NCBI GenBank assembly: GCA_035415725.1
Contig: DAOOGN010000076.1
Location: 1 to 22,489, forward strand
Direction of reading: 5' to 3'
Length of the DNA: 22,489 bases
From: DSWT01 sp035415725
Lineage (GTDB): Bacteria > Chloroflexota > Anaerolineae > B4-G1 > SLSP01
Below are positions 1 through 7,686 of the stretch, piece after piece; within the stretch, counting starts at the first letter, position 1; each line of letters begins with the position of its first letter. Below the pieces are notes generated by a model. It was not told the origin of the DNA. It did no database searches and was given only the letters and a program-made list of their open reading frames with translations. A program made the translations under genes and the position numbers.

Positions 1-55
1 AAACCTGGCATAGGGAATAAGTGGCTTCGTCAGGTTGACTGGCCTGAATAGATAC
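1..55 (-). repeat. 55-bp interspersed repeat, family A, copy 1
   Basis: The first 55 bases match the reverse complement of 19351-19405 at 51 of 55 positions, and all four differences are transitions. In its reading direction (minus strand) it begins with GTATCTATTCAG, has a short stem around CAACCTG, continues with GAAGCC and ends in AGGTTT. The element may extend past the left window edge. It lies between an unseen upstream gene and obgE. Confidence 0.85.
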
Positions 56-93
56 TTGCAATGAAAGATTGTAGCCGTGGGAAGTATAGATGA

Positions 94-128
94 AGACCCT
101 GAGGGTTGGCTAACCCTTAGGGTCTTTT
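94..128 (+). terminator. Intrinsic terminator of an upstream gene
   Basis: A 14-bp stem (94-107 with 112-125, AGACCCTGAGGGTT against AACCCTTAGGGTCT, one G-T wobble) closes a GGCT tetraloop and runs into TTTT. This is a textbook rho-independent terminator on the plus strand. It ends 15 bp before the obgE start, so it most likely terminates a gene left of the window. Attenuation of obgE is possible but nothing else in the sequence supports it. Confidence 0.8.
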
Positions 129-143
129 AGAAAGCGAAAAGTT

Positions 144-1421
144 ATGTTCTACGATCAAGTCAAAATTCACGTGGTAGGCGGCCACGGTGGCAAAGGTATG
201 GTGGCCTTTCGCCGTGAAAAATACGTTCCTTTTGGTGGTCCCTCAGGCGGGGATGGTGGCAAGGGGGGGGACGTGGTCTTCGTCGTGAGCAGTCATCTGA
301 ATACGCTCTACCATTTTGCGCATAAGAAAGAGTTTGTCGCTGCCGACGGCGAAGCGGGGGGCACCAAAGATCGCTATGGGGCGAACGGTGAGGATCTGGT
401 GCTTAAAGTCCCGCCCGGCACGTTGGTCTATGATGCGCAGACGGGCGAATTGCTGGCGGATCTCGTCGCAGAGGGGCAGCGTGCGGTCATCGCGACAGGC
501 GGGCGCGGCGGGCGGGGCAACATCAAGTTTGCCTCACCGACGAATCAAGCGCCCCGCATCGCCGAAAATGGCGCTCCCGGCGAAGAGCATACCTTGCGCC
601 TGGAGTTGAAGTTGCTCGCCGACGTCGGTCTGGTGGGCATGCCCAACGCCGGCAAGTCCACACTGCTCTCCGTCACCACCGCCGCCAGGCCGGAAATCGC
701 CGCTTATCCCTTCACGACGCTGCAGCCCAACCTGGGTGTTGTCGCCATGAGCGTGGACGAGACTTTTGTGTTGGCGGATCTGCCGGGCCTGATCGAGGGC
801 GCGAGTGAGGGCAAGGGCCTGGGGCACGAATTCCTGCGTCACATCGAACGCACGCGCGTGCTTATTCACTTGCTGGACGGTTCGGCGCTTGATCCCGTGG
901 CCGATTTCGAGACGATCAACGCCGAACTGGCGACATTCGGCCACGGTTTGATGGACAAGCCGCAGATCGTCACCATCAACAAGCTGGACATCCCTGGCGT
1001 GCAGGAGTTATTCCCGGAGATGCAGGCCGCTTTCGCCGCCCGTGGCTATCGCGACGTGATGGGCATTTCGGCGTTGACGAAGCTGAACACGCGGCAGTTG
1101 ATGGGGCGCGCTTACCAGATGGTGCAGGAAGCGCCGTCGCCCGCACTGCACGTGCCGCTCCCGGCCGTAATCCGGTTTGAACCGGAGGTGGATGACAGCT
1201 TCAGCGTGGAGCGCGAATCCCCCGGCGTCTGGCGTGTGCATGGCGGCAGAATCGAGCGCGCCGTCTATCGCACGCAGACCAAGTGGGACGAGGCGCTGCT
1301 GCGATTGCATCGTTACCTGGAGCACGAGGGTGTGCTGGATGCGCTGCGCGAGGCCGGCGTCAAGGAAGGCGACACGGTGCGCATCGGCGACTTCGAGTTC
1401 GAGTGGCGGGATGAGGATTAG
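144..1421 (+). CDS. obgE: GTPase ObgE/CgtA
   Basis: This is a ribosome-associated Obg-family GTPase (425 aa) involved in 50S maturation, (p)ppGpp signalling and growth control in the cytoplasm. The glycine-rich Obg domain spans about residues 1-158 (GGHGGKG, GGPSGGDGGKGGD, GGRGGRGN). The G domain has the P-loop GMPNAGKS at 165-172, DLPG at 212-215, NKLD at 279-282 and a SAL G5 motif near 309. A C-terminal OCT domain covers about 342-423 and ends in FEFEWRDED, as is common in the family. Length and domain order are normal for the three-domain form. The ATG at 144 begins the expected MFYDQVKI. It stands alone on its strand and is convergent with larB; the usual companions (rpmA or nadD) are not visible. 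The identification is secure. Confidence 0.98.
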   Translation: MFYDQVKIHVVGGHGGKGMVAFRREKYVPFGGPSGGDGGKGGDVVFVVSSHLNTLYHFAHKKEFVAADGEAGGTKDRYGANGEDLVLKVPPGTLVYDAQTGELLADLVAEGQRAVIATGGRGGRGNIKFASPTNQAPRIAENGAPGEEHTLRLELKLLADVGLVGMPNAGKSTLLSVTTAARPEIAAYPFTTLQPNLGVVAMSVDETFVLADLPGLIEGASEGKGLGHEFLRHIERTRVLIHLLDGSALDPVADFETINAELATFGHGLMDKPQIVTINKLDIPGVQELFPEMQAAFAARGYRDVMGISALTKLNTRQLMGRAYQMVQEAPSPALHVPLPAVIRFEPEVDDSFSVERESPGVWRVHGGRIERAVYRTQTKWDEALLRLHRYLEHEGVLDALREAGVKEGDTVRIGDFEFEWRDED

Positions 1422-1479
1422 GCCGCCGGTGGGCCGATGATCCATCCCGTGCCGTTCTCTACCGCCGTCCGTTGACACT

Positions 1480-2241
1480 TCAGCGGCGCCGCAAGATAAA
1501 ATGCGCGAAGATGGCGGCGCCGTAGCCGTTGTCGATGTTGACGACGGCAATGCCCGCGGCGCACGAGTTGAGCATCGTGAGCAACGGTGCAAGACCGTTG
1601 AAGCTGGCCCCATATCCTACACTGGTCGGCACGGCGACGACCGGGCTGGCAACCAGTCCGGCGACGACGCTGGCCAGTGCCCCTTCCATCCCTGCCACGG
1701 CGATCACAACTTCTGCCGCTTGCAGCCGCTCCACTTCACTCAATAGCCGGTGCAATCCCGCGACCCCCACGTCGTAGGCGCGTTCCACCCGCTGACCGAG
1801 GAATTCCAATGTTTGCGCAGCCTCCTCCGCCACCGGCAGGTCCGACGTTCCGCCGCAGACGACCATCACGTAAGGGGCGTCCGCCGGCAGAGAAGGCCGC
1901 GCCGTCCGCTCCAGCGTGATCAGCCGCGAGGTCGCATCGTAATGTGCCTCCGGTAGTTGCGCCTGGATAAAGGCCGCCATGTCCGGCGGAACGCGCGTGC
2001 CCAACGCGCGGTCGTGATGCTGCCACAACCGCGCCAGGATGGCTGCCGCTTGCTCCGGGGTCTTGCTCTGGCAGAAGACCGTCTCCGGCACGCCCTGGCG
2101 CAGCTCACGATGGACGTCCAGCCGCGCGAAATGCCCCACATCGTCGTAGGGCAGTGCCCGCAGGCGCTCCACAGCTCCCGCGATGTCCATCCGTCCGGCC
2201 TGCACATCCAACAAGAGTTCTCGTAGCTTATTCTCGTCCAT
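1480..2241 (-). CDS. larB: Nickel pincer cofactor biosynthesis protein LarB
   Basis: LarB carboxylates and hydrolyses nicotinic acid adenine dinucleotide to pyridinium-3,5-biscarboxylic acid mononucleotide, the first step to the nickel-pincer nucleotide cofactor of LarA-type racemases/epimerases. The 253-aa protein has a LarB N-terminal part (HRELRQGVPETVF, 44-56) and a PurE-like C-terminal domain with CGGTSDLPVAEEA (129-141), DVGVAGLHRLL (157-167), VAGMEGALASVV (182-193), PTSVGYGASFNGL (205-217) and NIDNGYGA (235-242). Its start overlaps the 3' end of larE by 14 bp, so the two are translationally coupled. larC and larA are not in the window and must lie elsewhere if the pathway is complete. 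It ends 58 bp from obgE in convergent orientation with no obvious terminator. Confidence 0.95.
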   Translation of the reverse strand: MDENKLRELLLDVQAGRMDIAGAVERLRALPYDDVGHFARLDVHRELRQGVPETVFCQSKTPEQAAAILARLWQHHDRALGTRVPPDMAAFIQAQLPEAHYDATSRLITLERTARPSLPADAPYVMVVCGGTSDLPVAEEAAQTLEFLGQRVERAYDVGVAGLHRLLSEVERLQAAEVVIAVAGMEGALASVVAGLVASPVVAVPTSVGYGASFNGLAPLLTMLNSCAAGIAVVNIDNGYGAAIFAHFILRRR

Positions 2242-3037
2242 CTTTGCCGATCACCTCGTTCATACTCCCCGAGCGGAATCCCACCAGGTCCAACGCGACG
2301 TAGGCATAGCCAAGCGCCTGGAGTGCCGCGACGATGCACTCACGGTGGGTCAGAATCGCCGCGAAATCCGCCGGCGCCACTTCGAGGCGCGCCACGTTGC
2401 CGTGATGGCGCACGCGATATTGGCGCAATCCCAGGTTGCGCAGCACTTCTTCCGCCCGGCCGATTTGGGTGAGTTTCGCCGCTGTGATGGGATCGCCGTA
2501 GGGGATGCGCGATGCCAGACACGCCGCGGAGGGTTTATCCCAGTTGGGCAGGCCCAGTTCACGGGCCACAGCGCGGATGTCAGCTTTGGTAAAGCCGGCT
2601 TCTTGCAGCGGACTGCGTATCCCGTACTCGCGGGCCGCGCGCGCCCCGGGGCGGTAGTCGCCGGCGTCGTCGGCGTTGGCGCCGTCGATGACATAGCGAT
2701 AGCCTTCCTGCCGGGCGTATTCGACCCATTGCCTGCCTACCGCAGCCTTGCAGAAGTAGCAGCGATCGGGCGTGTTCGCCAGAAAGCGTTCATCTTCCAT
2801 CTCGTGCTTGGCAAGGACTGCATGACGCGCGCCGATCTGCCGGGCGATGGCTTTAGCCTCGGCCAGCTCGTCATCCGGCAGCGTCGGTGAGACCGCCGTT
2901 ACCGCCAGAGCGCGTTCGCCCAAGACCGTGTGAGCAAGTTTCAGCAGCAGTGTGCTATCGACGCCGCCGGAATAGGCCACCAGCACGCTTTCCATATCCA
3001 GTAAAATTTGTTTCACCCGTTCGACTTTATCATTCAT
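2228..3037 (-). CDS. larE: ATP-dependent sacrificial sulfur transferase LarE
   Basis: LarE adenylates the LarB product and replaces its carboxylates with thiocarboxylates, giving up the sulfur of its own cysteine in the characterised form. The 269-aa protein has the PP-loop SGGVDSTLL (23-31), a CxxC-containing DRCYFCK (91-97) and KPSAACLASRIPYG (168-181). C173 in that last segment matches the sacrificial cysteine region of the Lactobacillus plantarum enzyme. I see one Cys there rather than a cluster-type triad, so the sacrificial rather than [4Fe-4S] variety is inferred. It is the first gene of the larE-larB pair. The ATG at 3037 is preceded by a purine-rich AAAGGG. Upstream it faces the murJ-like operon across a 589-bp gap. 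Confidence 0.95.
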   Translation of the reverse strand: MNDKVERVKQILLDMESVLVAYSGGVDSTLLLKLAHTVLGERALAVTAVSPTLPDDELAEAKAIARQIGARHAVLAKHEMEDERFLANTPDRCYFCKAAVGRQWVEYARQEGYRYVIDGANADDAGDYRPGARAAREYGIRSPLQEAGFTKADIRAVARELGLPNWDKPSAACLASRIPYGDPITAAKLTQIGRAEEVLRNLGLRQYRVRHHGNVARLEVAPADFAAILTHRECIVAALQALGYAYVALDLVGFRSGSMNEVIGKDGRE

Positions 3038-3113
3038 CCCTTTGTTCCATCCTTAGAATCAAAGTAAACTTTTAGTCTTGTGAACGTAGCAACTTTTTCA
3101 ATGGCTTACCCCC

Positions 3114-3242
3114 TCTCCCCCTTCCTCCGTAAGCGGGGGAAAGGGGAGAATTTTTTGGGGAGGGTTTTTGCAAGCGGGCGCAGCCCGCTTGCAAAAACCC
3201 TTATCTCTTCTGTCCTCTCCCCAGTCTGCTGGGGTGGGGACA
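3114..3242. repeat. Three-hairpin intergenic block
   Basis: Three inverted repeats lie in tandem. The first (3114-3129 with 3134-3149) is a C-rich/G-rich imperfect stem with loop TAAG. The second (3162-3179 with 3183-3200) is a perfect 18-bp stem, GGGTTTTTGCAAGCGGGC and its complement, with loop GCA. The third has CCCCAG (3219-3224) paired with CTGGGG (3229-3234) plus an outer TGTCC/GGACA pair. The block lies upstream of both flanking divergent genes, so it is not a terminator for either. The right end of the window (22424-22489) carries a related pair of palindromes. Confidence 0.8.
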
Positions 3243-3506
3243 GGGGGAGGGGAAATCTCCTCACAGCACACTGTACTCACAGAACTAAACGGTTACGAAT
3301 CAAACAGGGTGATCGGTGAGACAACCCTGTCGGCGCCATGATTAGCGGTGATTATCTCATAAAACCCGGCCTTAGGCAAGACCGCGCCGAAAAAACACCA
3401 GGGACACTGCTTGGGCTGGCCTCCGCCCGCTCCCGCCCACGCCCGGGCCGGCGGCGGCTCGTTCCGGGTTAGGGCATTGCCCCCTTTCGTCCGACGGAAC
3501 AATCTG

Positions 3507-3534
3507 TTGCAAAGAGCGGTCTTGGTGGTAGAAT
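3507..3534 (+). promoter_or_regulatory. Candidate sigma-70-type promoter for the murJ-like operon
   Basis: TTGCAA (3507-3512) and TAGAAT (3529-3534) are separated by 16 bp and lie 93 bp before the GTG start at 3627. Match and spacing are good for a housekeeping promoter, but this rests on hexamers alone. Confidence 0.4.
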
Positions 3535-3626
3535 GACGCAGCGCACAGACCGGGGCGGTAAATGCCCGCAGAATGCCGGATCCATAACCGCACTCCACAT
3601 TCTGCCATTGCGTATCGAAGGTCATT

Positions 3627-5213
3627 GTGACAGATAAAAGTGAACAGTTTTCCGCGGAGTCCCGAAAAGTCACGCGCGCGGCGGCGCTGATTTCTATAGG
3701 AAACATTATCAGCCGCGCTCTGGGGCTGCTCCGGGATATGGCGAAATCGTATTTCTTTGGCGCTGGCGGGGCCGTCAGCGCCTTTGATGTTGCCGCGCAG
3801 GTTCCTACGATGTTCTACGATCAATTCGTCGGCGGTTTGCTCAACTCGGCGCTGGTGCCGGTTTTCTCCGATTACGCCGCTGATGAGGACCACGCGGAAC
3901 TCTGGCGGGTGTTCAGCTTTGTCCTCTCGCTCATCACGATCGTGCTTGGGGTGGCGGTGCTCATCGTGGAATTGGCCGCGCCAGGGATCGCCCACCTCCT
4001 GGGCAAGGGCCTTGATCCCCACTACCTGAGCCTGGCTACAACCATGATCCGCATTACGGCGCCGGCTGTTTTCTTCCTCAACATAGCCGGGTTGATCTCC
4101 AGCGTGCTGTACGCGCTGCAACGTTTCACTCTGCCGGCGTTCACCGCCGCCGTATTTAACGCGACGGTCGTGTTGGTCATTTTCATCGGCCATAAGGTGC
4201 TCGACACCCGTGCGTTGGCGGTGGGATGGCTCTGTGCCAGTATGGCGCAGGCGCTCTTCCAGTGGCCCGGCCTGCGCGGGGCGCGCGTGCGGCTACAATC
4301 CCCTTTCCCCCTGCACCCGGCCGTGATCAAAATGGGACAACTCTACCTGCCTATCGGACTGGGCCTGCTGGTCGATCAAGCCGCCGTAGCTTTGAGCTTC
4401 AACATCGCTTCACAGACCGGGCCAAGCGGCATCGCCTGGATGAAGTATGCTTCCACCTTAATCCAGTTTCCGCTAGGGCTGATCGTTTCGGCCATCTCCC
4501 TGGCGATTTTGCCGGTTCTCTCACGCTATGCTGCCGACGCCGATGAAGATGCCTTTCGCGCCACCCTGGCGCGCGGACTCAGGCTGGTGTTGATTCTCGT
4601 GGTGCCGGCGGCGATGGCTTTGATAGTGATGGGAGAGCCGGTCGTCGCCCTCCTCTTCCAACGCGGCGAGTTTTTGCCCAGCGATACGGTGGCTACGGTG
4701 AGCGCCCTGCGGTTTTCCATCCTGGGACTGGTCTTTGCCGCGCTCGATCAACCGTTGGTATTCGCCTTTTACGCCCGCCAGGATACGTGGACCCCGGCGC
4801 TTGTCGGTGTGGGGACGACGGTGCTTTATGTGGTGTTGGCGGTCGTTCCCACCCTCTTTGGCCCACCCCAGTTGTGGGCGTTGATCCTGGCGAATTCGCT
4901 CAAACTTATGGCTCACGCGCTGGTGATGCTCTACCTCTTTACCCACAAAGTGGGCAGTTTGGCGCCGTATGGCATGGGGCGGACAACGTTGGTCGCACTT
5001 GGCGCGGCCATCGTGATGGCGCTGCCGGTGATGGGACTCATGTCCCTCCTCAGAAATTATGTCCCTGCCGGGTCGTGGGGATACTTGATACGCACCCTTG
5101 CCGGAGCCGTAGTCGGCGCAAGCACCTATCTTATCCTCTTGCGGGTGATGGATGTGGAAGAGCTGGCGCTTTTGCGACAGGTGTTCCGGCGACTGCCGCT
5201 TGATGAAGGATAG
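3627..5213 (+). CDS. MurJ/MviN-like MOP-superfamily flippase (non-canonical)
   Basis: This 528-aa polytopic inner-membrane protein of the MurJ/MviN family has about 14 hydrophobic segments and the signature SRALGLLRD (29-37). Family members flip lipid II or other lipid-linked precursors. R30, R36 and D37 align with E. coli MurJ R18, R24 and D25. The residue matching essential D39 is Ser (AVSAFD), the R52 region reads MFYDQF without Arg, and the R270 region reads YASTLIQFP instead of YADRLMEFP. These alignments are by eye from memory of the E. coli protein. The family call is firm, but lipid II as substrate is doubtful; a surface polysaccharide or other polyprenyl-linked cargo is possible. The GTG start at 3627 follows GAAGG. 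It heads a tight operon, with the next ATG 3 bp after its stop. Confidence 0.85.
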   Translation: MTDKSEQFSAESRKVTRAAALISIGNIISRALGLLRDMAKSYFFGAGGAVSAFDVAAQVPTMFYDQFVGGLLNSALVPVFSDYAADEDHAELWRVFSFVLSLITIVLGVAVLIVELAAPGIAHLLGKGLDPHYLSLATTMIRITAPAVFFLNIAGLISSVLYALQRFTLPAFTAAVFNATVVLVIFIGHKVLDTRALAVGWLCASMAQALFQWPGLRGARVRLQSPFPLHPAVIKMGQLYLPIGLGLLVDQAAVALSFNIASQTGPSGIAWMKYASTLIQFPLGLIVSAISLAILPVLSRYAADADEDAFRATLARGLRLVLILVVPAAMALIVMGEPVVALLFQRGEFLPSDTVATVSALRFSILGLVFAALDQPLVFAFYARQDTWTPALVGVGTTVLYVVLAVVPTLFGPPQLWALILANSLKLMAHALVMLYLFTHKVGSLAPYGMGRTTLVALGAAIVMALPVMGLMSLLRNYVPAGSWGYLIRTLAGAVVGASTYLILLRVMDVEELALLRQVFRRLPLDEG

Positions 5214-5216
5214 AAC

Positions 5217-6494
5217 ATGCAGCCAAAAACACCTCTGGCACTCCGCGGGATGCTCGCCCTGCTCGTTATCGTGATGACGGGGTGTACGTCACTCCAGAAC
5301 GAGCCGATGCCTCTGCCCGAAAAACAAATCATTGTTCTGTGGCATACTTTCACCGGTACGGAATCGCAAGCCTTGCAAGCCTTGACCGATCAGTTCAACG
5401 CGGAAAATTCCCGGGATATTGTTTTGATCGCCGAATACCAGGAGGATATCAGCGCCAAAATTGAAACCGCCTCCGTCGAACACCGCCCTGACCTGGTGAT
5501 TATCTGGCCGAAGGATATGCAGAGCTACATCACGTCCGGTTTAATCGGCGCAGCGCCCGATCTCTCGTCGGTGGTACGCCGTGAGCGCGCCGACTTACTA
5601 CCGATGGCGTCTGCCCTCTACACGGTCAACGGCACATTGCAAGCCCTGCCGCTGGGGCTGATCACCTACCTGATGTACTACAACGTGGATTGGTTGGGCG
5701 ATCTGGGTTACACGCCCGCCACGGCAACGTGGGAAGACTGGCAGCGAACGGCCTGTGCAGCGACCAATCCTCTCGGCGGGCAGGTGGGAGTGGGCCTTCC
5801 TGCCCATCCCAGCAGTCTTTTGGCGTTCCTGACCTCCGGTGGCGCAGAGATCGTCGATGCCGATGGCTATTACAATTTTGCCGACCAGGCCGGTCTGCAA
5901 ACCGCCACCGTGCTCAACGCCGTCTTGGGTGGATCATGTGGCATTGTCCACCACGAGGCCGACACAGGGATCACGCGACTCAGCCACAGTTCTATGGCGA
6001 TGTTAGTAGAATCGAGCCTGCGCCTTAAAGAGATCGAGCAAGCTGTCAGCAAGGGGCGCAACTTCAAAGTGGGGCTGACGGCACTGCCGGGTCCTGCCGG
6101 CGCCGGTCCGACTCTGTGGCATGGACCGGGCATGGTGGTGATCGCACCGGAGGGAGCGCGGCGCGATGCGGCGCTTAACGTTTTGGGATGGTTCTTGTCC
6201 TCCGAGGCGCAGTCCATGTGGAGCGCGGCAACGCACTATTTACCGGTGCGCCGCTCGCTCATCGAAGCGCAACTTGCCGCCGAGAACCTGTCGGAAGTCG
6301 AAAGCGGCTTGTTGCAGATCACGCTCGCGGCGGCGGAAAATGGGACCTGGGTGGCCTGGCCGCGTCACACGGATACCATAGCCTGCCGCGCCTCGCTTCT
6401 GCGGGGTTTGCTGTCGCTCAGCGAAAGCACAACGACGCCCGGCGCGTACATCGATATCGCCGTCACCGCGTGCAATACGGGAGTGAAGCCATGA
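5217..6494 (+). CDS. Extracellular solute-binding lipoprotein, family 1 (sugar type)
   Basis: The 425-aa protein starts with a lipoprotein signal peptide: Arg10, a hydrophobic core (LALLVIVM), and lipobox MTGC with Cys23 as the modified residue. The mature part resembles ABC carbohydrate-binding proteins: IIVLWHTFTGTESQALQALTDQFN (about 38-61), DLVIIWPKDM, ALPLGLITYLMYYNVDWL, and a C-terminal LGWFLSSEAQSMWSAATHYLPVR segment typical of family 1. It should capture a sugar or glycoside at the outer face of the membrane. No ABC permease or ATPase for it is nearby, so it is an orphan that borrows a transporter or acts in sensing or surface biogenesis with its neighbours. It follows the murJ-like gene by 3 bp and overlaps the next gene by ATGA, so coupling is strong. 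The substrate cannot be named. Confidence 0.9.
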   Translation: MQPKTPLALRGMLALLVIVMTGCTSLQNEPMPLPEKQIIVLWHTFTGTESQALQALTDQFNAENSRDIVLIAEYQEDISAKIETASVEHRPDLVIIWPKDMQSYITSGLIGAAPDLSSVVRRERADLLPMASALYTVNGTLQALPLGLITYLMYYNVDWLGDLGYTPATATWEDWQRTACAATNPLGGQVGVGLPAHPSSLLAFLTSGGAEIVDADGYYNFADQAGLQTATVLNAVLGGSCGIVHHEADTGITRLSHSSMAMLVESSLRLKEIEQAVSKGRNFKVGLTALPGPAGAGPTLWHGPGMVVIAPEGARRDAALNVLGWFLSSEAQSMWSAATHYLPVRRSLIEAQLAAENLSEVESGLLQITLAAAENGTWVAWPRHTDTIACRASLLRGLLSLSESTTTPGAYIDIAVTACNTGVKP

Positions 6495-7615
6495 ATCCCG
6501 CCGCCGGACGGCAAAACCATTGCGTGCCGCTCCGTCGCCGCCTCCGGCATTTCGCACCGGCGATACTGCTGGCCCTGCTTCTGCTCGGCGGATTGCCGCG
6601 GGCGGCAGCGTTACAAGATAGCCCGGCCGTCGAATTCTACCAACTGGTCAACCGTACCCGCCTGAACCTGGGGCTGGCACCCTTTGGCTCGTCGACGCTG
6701 TTGACGCAGGCGGCACAACGTCACGCGGACGACATCGTCAACCGCGGCGTCGCTACCCACGCCGGCGCAGACGGTTCCGACTACCGGAAGCGCATTCGTG
6801 AGGCCGGCTACCGCGCGTGGAACGATGGCCTGCTGGTCGATGAAGCGGTGTGGCTGGGCCTGGGCAAGCCTACCGATGCCCTCAACTGGTTCTATGAGCA
6901 GGCCGAAGAATGGACGCGCTTTACCGACACGCGGTATCGGGAGATCGGCGTAGGCTATGCCGAGGATGGACAGGGTGTCCACTACTTCGTGATCACCTTT
7001 GGCGCGCGTCCCGGCGTGCTGCCTATCTTCATCAATGATGGCGCTGCTGTGACCGATTCCCCGCTGGTCGCCGTGCGTCTGACGAACGAGAACGCCGAGC
7101 CGCTAGGCGAAGGTTCCTGGATCGGCAAAGCTATCGAAGTGCAGTTGAGCAACACGCCCGACTTCAGCGACGTCCCCTGGCAGCCCTGGGAAGAACTGCT
7201 GCCCTGGTCGTTAGCCGGGACAGAACCCGGCGATTATTCGGTGTACGTGCAGTTCCGCGATGGTGCCGGTCGCACGACCGTGGCCGAAGCTACCATCCGC
7301 CTCGTCGCGCCCGGCGAAGTTCCGCCCACGTCCACGCCATGGTCAGGCATCGTTCTGCCAACGCCGGCGCAGCTCCCCACGGGACCGGAAACGCCGGCCG
7401 CGGTACAACCCACCGTGGAAACGGGTGCTCATGCCACAGCGACGCCACCCCTGTCCTCGACAGAAGTGACCCCTCTTCCTACCTGGACCCCCCTTGTAGA
7501 CCTGGAACTCCAGGATACGGAATCCAAACCGGCGACCTGGCCTCTCCTGGTCGGATTTCTGCTCCAGGGCGTTGCTCTTCTCTTAGGGATAGCCGCATTT
7601 TTGCGTCGTCGGTAA
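6491..7615 (+). CDS. CAP/SCP-domain surface protein with C-terminal membrane anchor
   Basis: The ATG at 6491 overlaps the previous stop (ATGA) and gives 374 aa; the longer in-frame ORF from 6188 is an artefact lying inside the preceding gene. Residues 15-40 are a signal peptide (RRRLRHF, then a Leu-rich core ending LPRAAA). Residues 45-172 form a CAP domain (VEFYQLVNRTRLNLGLAPF, AAQRHADDIV, THAG, WTRFTDTRYREIGVGYAED). About 180-273 looks like an Ig-like beta domain. Residues 274-345 are a Thr/Pro-rich stalk, and 348-374 is a transmembrane helix followed by RRR. The protein is probably anchored outside the cell. Bacterial CAP proteins are poorly characterised, with calcium- and lipid-binding or enzymatic roles proposed for some. 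Third gene of the operon. Confidence 0.88.
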   Translation: MNPAAGRQNHCVPLRRRLRHFAPAILLALLLLGGLPRAAALQDSPAVEFYQLVNRTRLNLGLAPFGSSTLLTQAAQRHADDIVNRGVATHAGADGSDYRKRIREAGYRAWNDGLLVDEAVWLGLGKPTDALNWFYEQAEEWTRFTDTRYREIGVGYAEDGQGVHYFVITFGARPGVLPIFINDGAAVTDSPLVAVRLTNENAEPLGEGSWIGKAIEVQLSNTPDFSDVPWQPWEELLPWSLAGTEPGDYSVYVQFRDGAGRTTVAEATIRLVAPGEVPPTSTPWSGIVLPTPAQLPTGPETPAAVQPTVETGAHATATPPLSSTEVTPLPTWTPLVDLELQDTESKPATWPLLVGFLLQGVALLLGIAAFLRRR

Positions 7616-7627
7616 CACGATCTGGGG

Positions 7628-7658
7628 ACGCCACGTACTGCAACAAAGTGCGTGGCGC
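7628..7658 (+). terminator. Hairpin after the CAP gene (weak terminator)
   Basis: ACGCCACGTACT (7628-7639) pairs with AGTGCGTGGCGC (7647-7658) at 10 Watson-Crick positions out of 12, with loop GCAACAA. It is followed by CTGTTTATG, so the T-run is poor. It lies 12 bp after the CAP stop and 28 bp before yitT, and probably weakens rather than stops read-through. Confidence 0.45.
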
Positions 7659-7686
7659 CTGTTTATGTCGGTGATCGGAGGCAGGG

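Larger units (their letters stand above)
3038..3626. other. 589-bp divergent intergenic region
   Basis: No gene is supported between larE and the murJ-like gene. The left third is AT-rich and should contain the larE promoter, though no clean pair of boxes is visible. The middle holds a block of three hairpins (3114-3242). The segment 3400-3480 is very GC-rich and the last 120 bp carry a candidate promoter for the plus strand operon. I looked for RNase P RNA, tmRNA, SRP RNA and T-box signatures and saw none. Short ORFs here are antisense or low-complexity translations. Confidence 0.6.

Noticed and set aside
3260..3600. Structured non-coding RNA (RNase P, tmRNA, SRP)
   Set aside because: It is GC-rich and foldable, but none of the conserved cores of these RNAs can be recognised.
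3372..4193. Minus strand 273-aa ORF
   Set aside because: It overlaps the murJ-like gene antisense, has a charged low-complexity translation and no domain.
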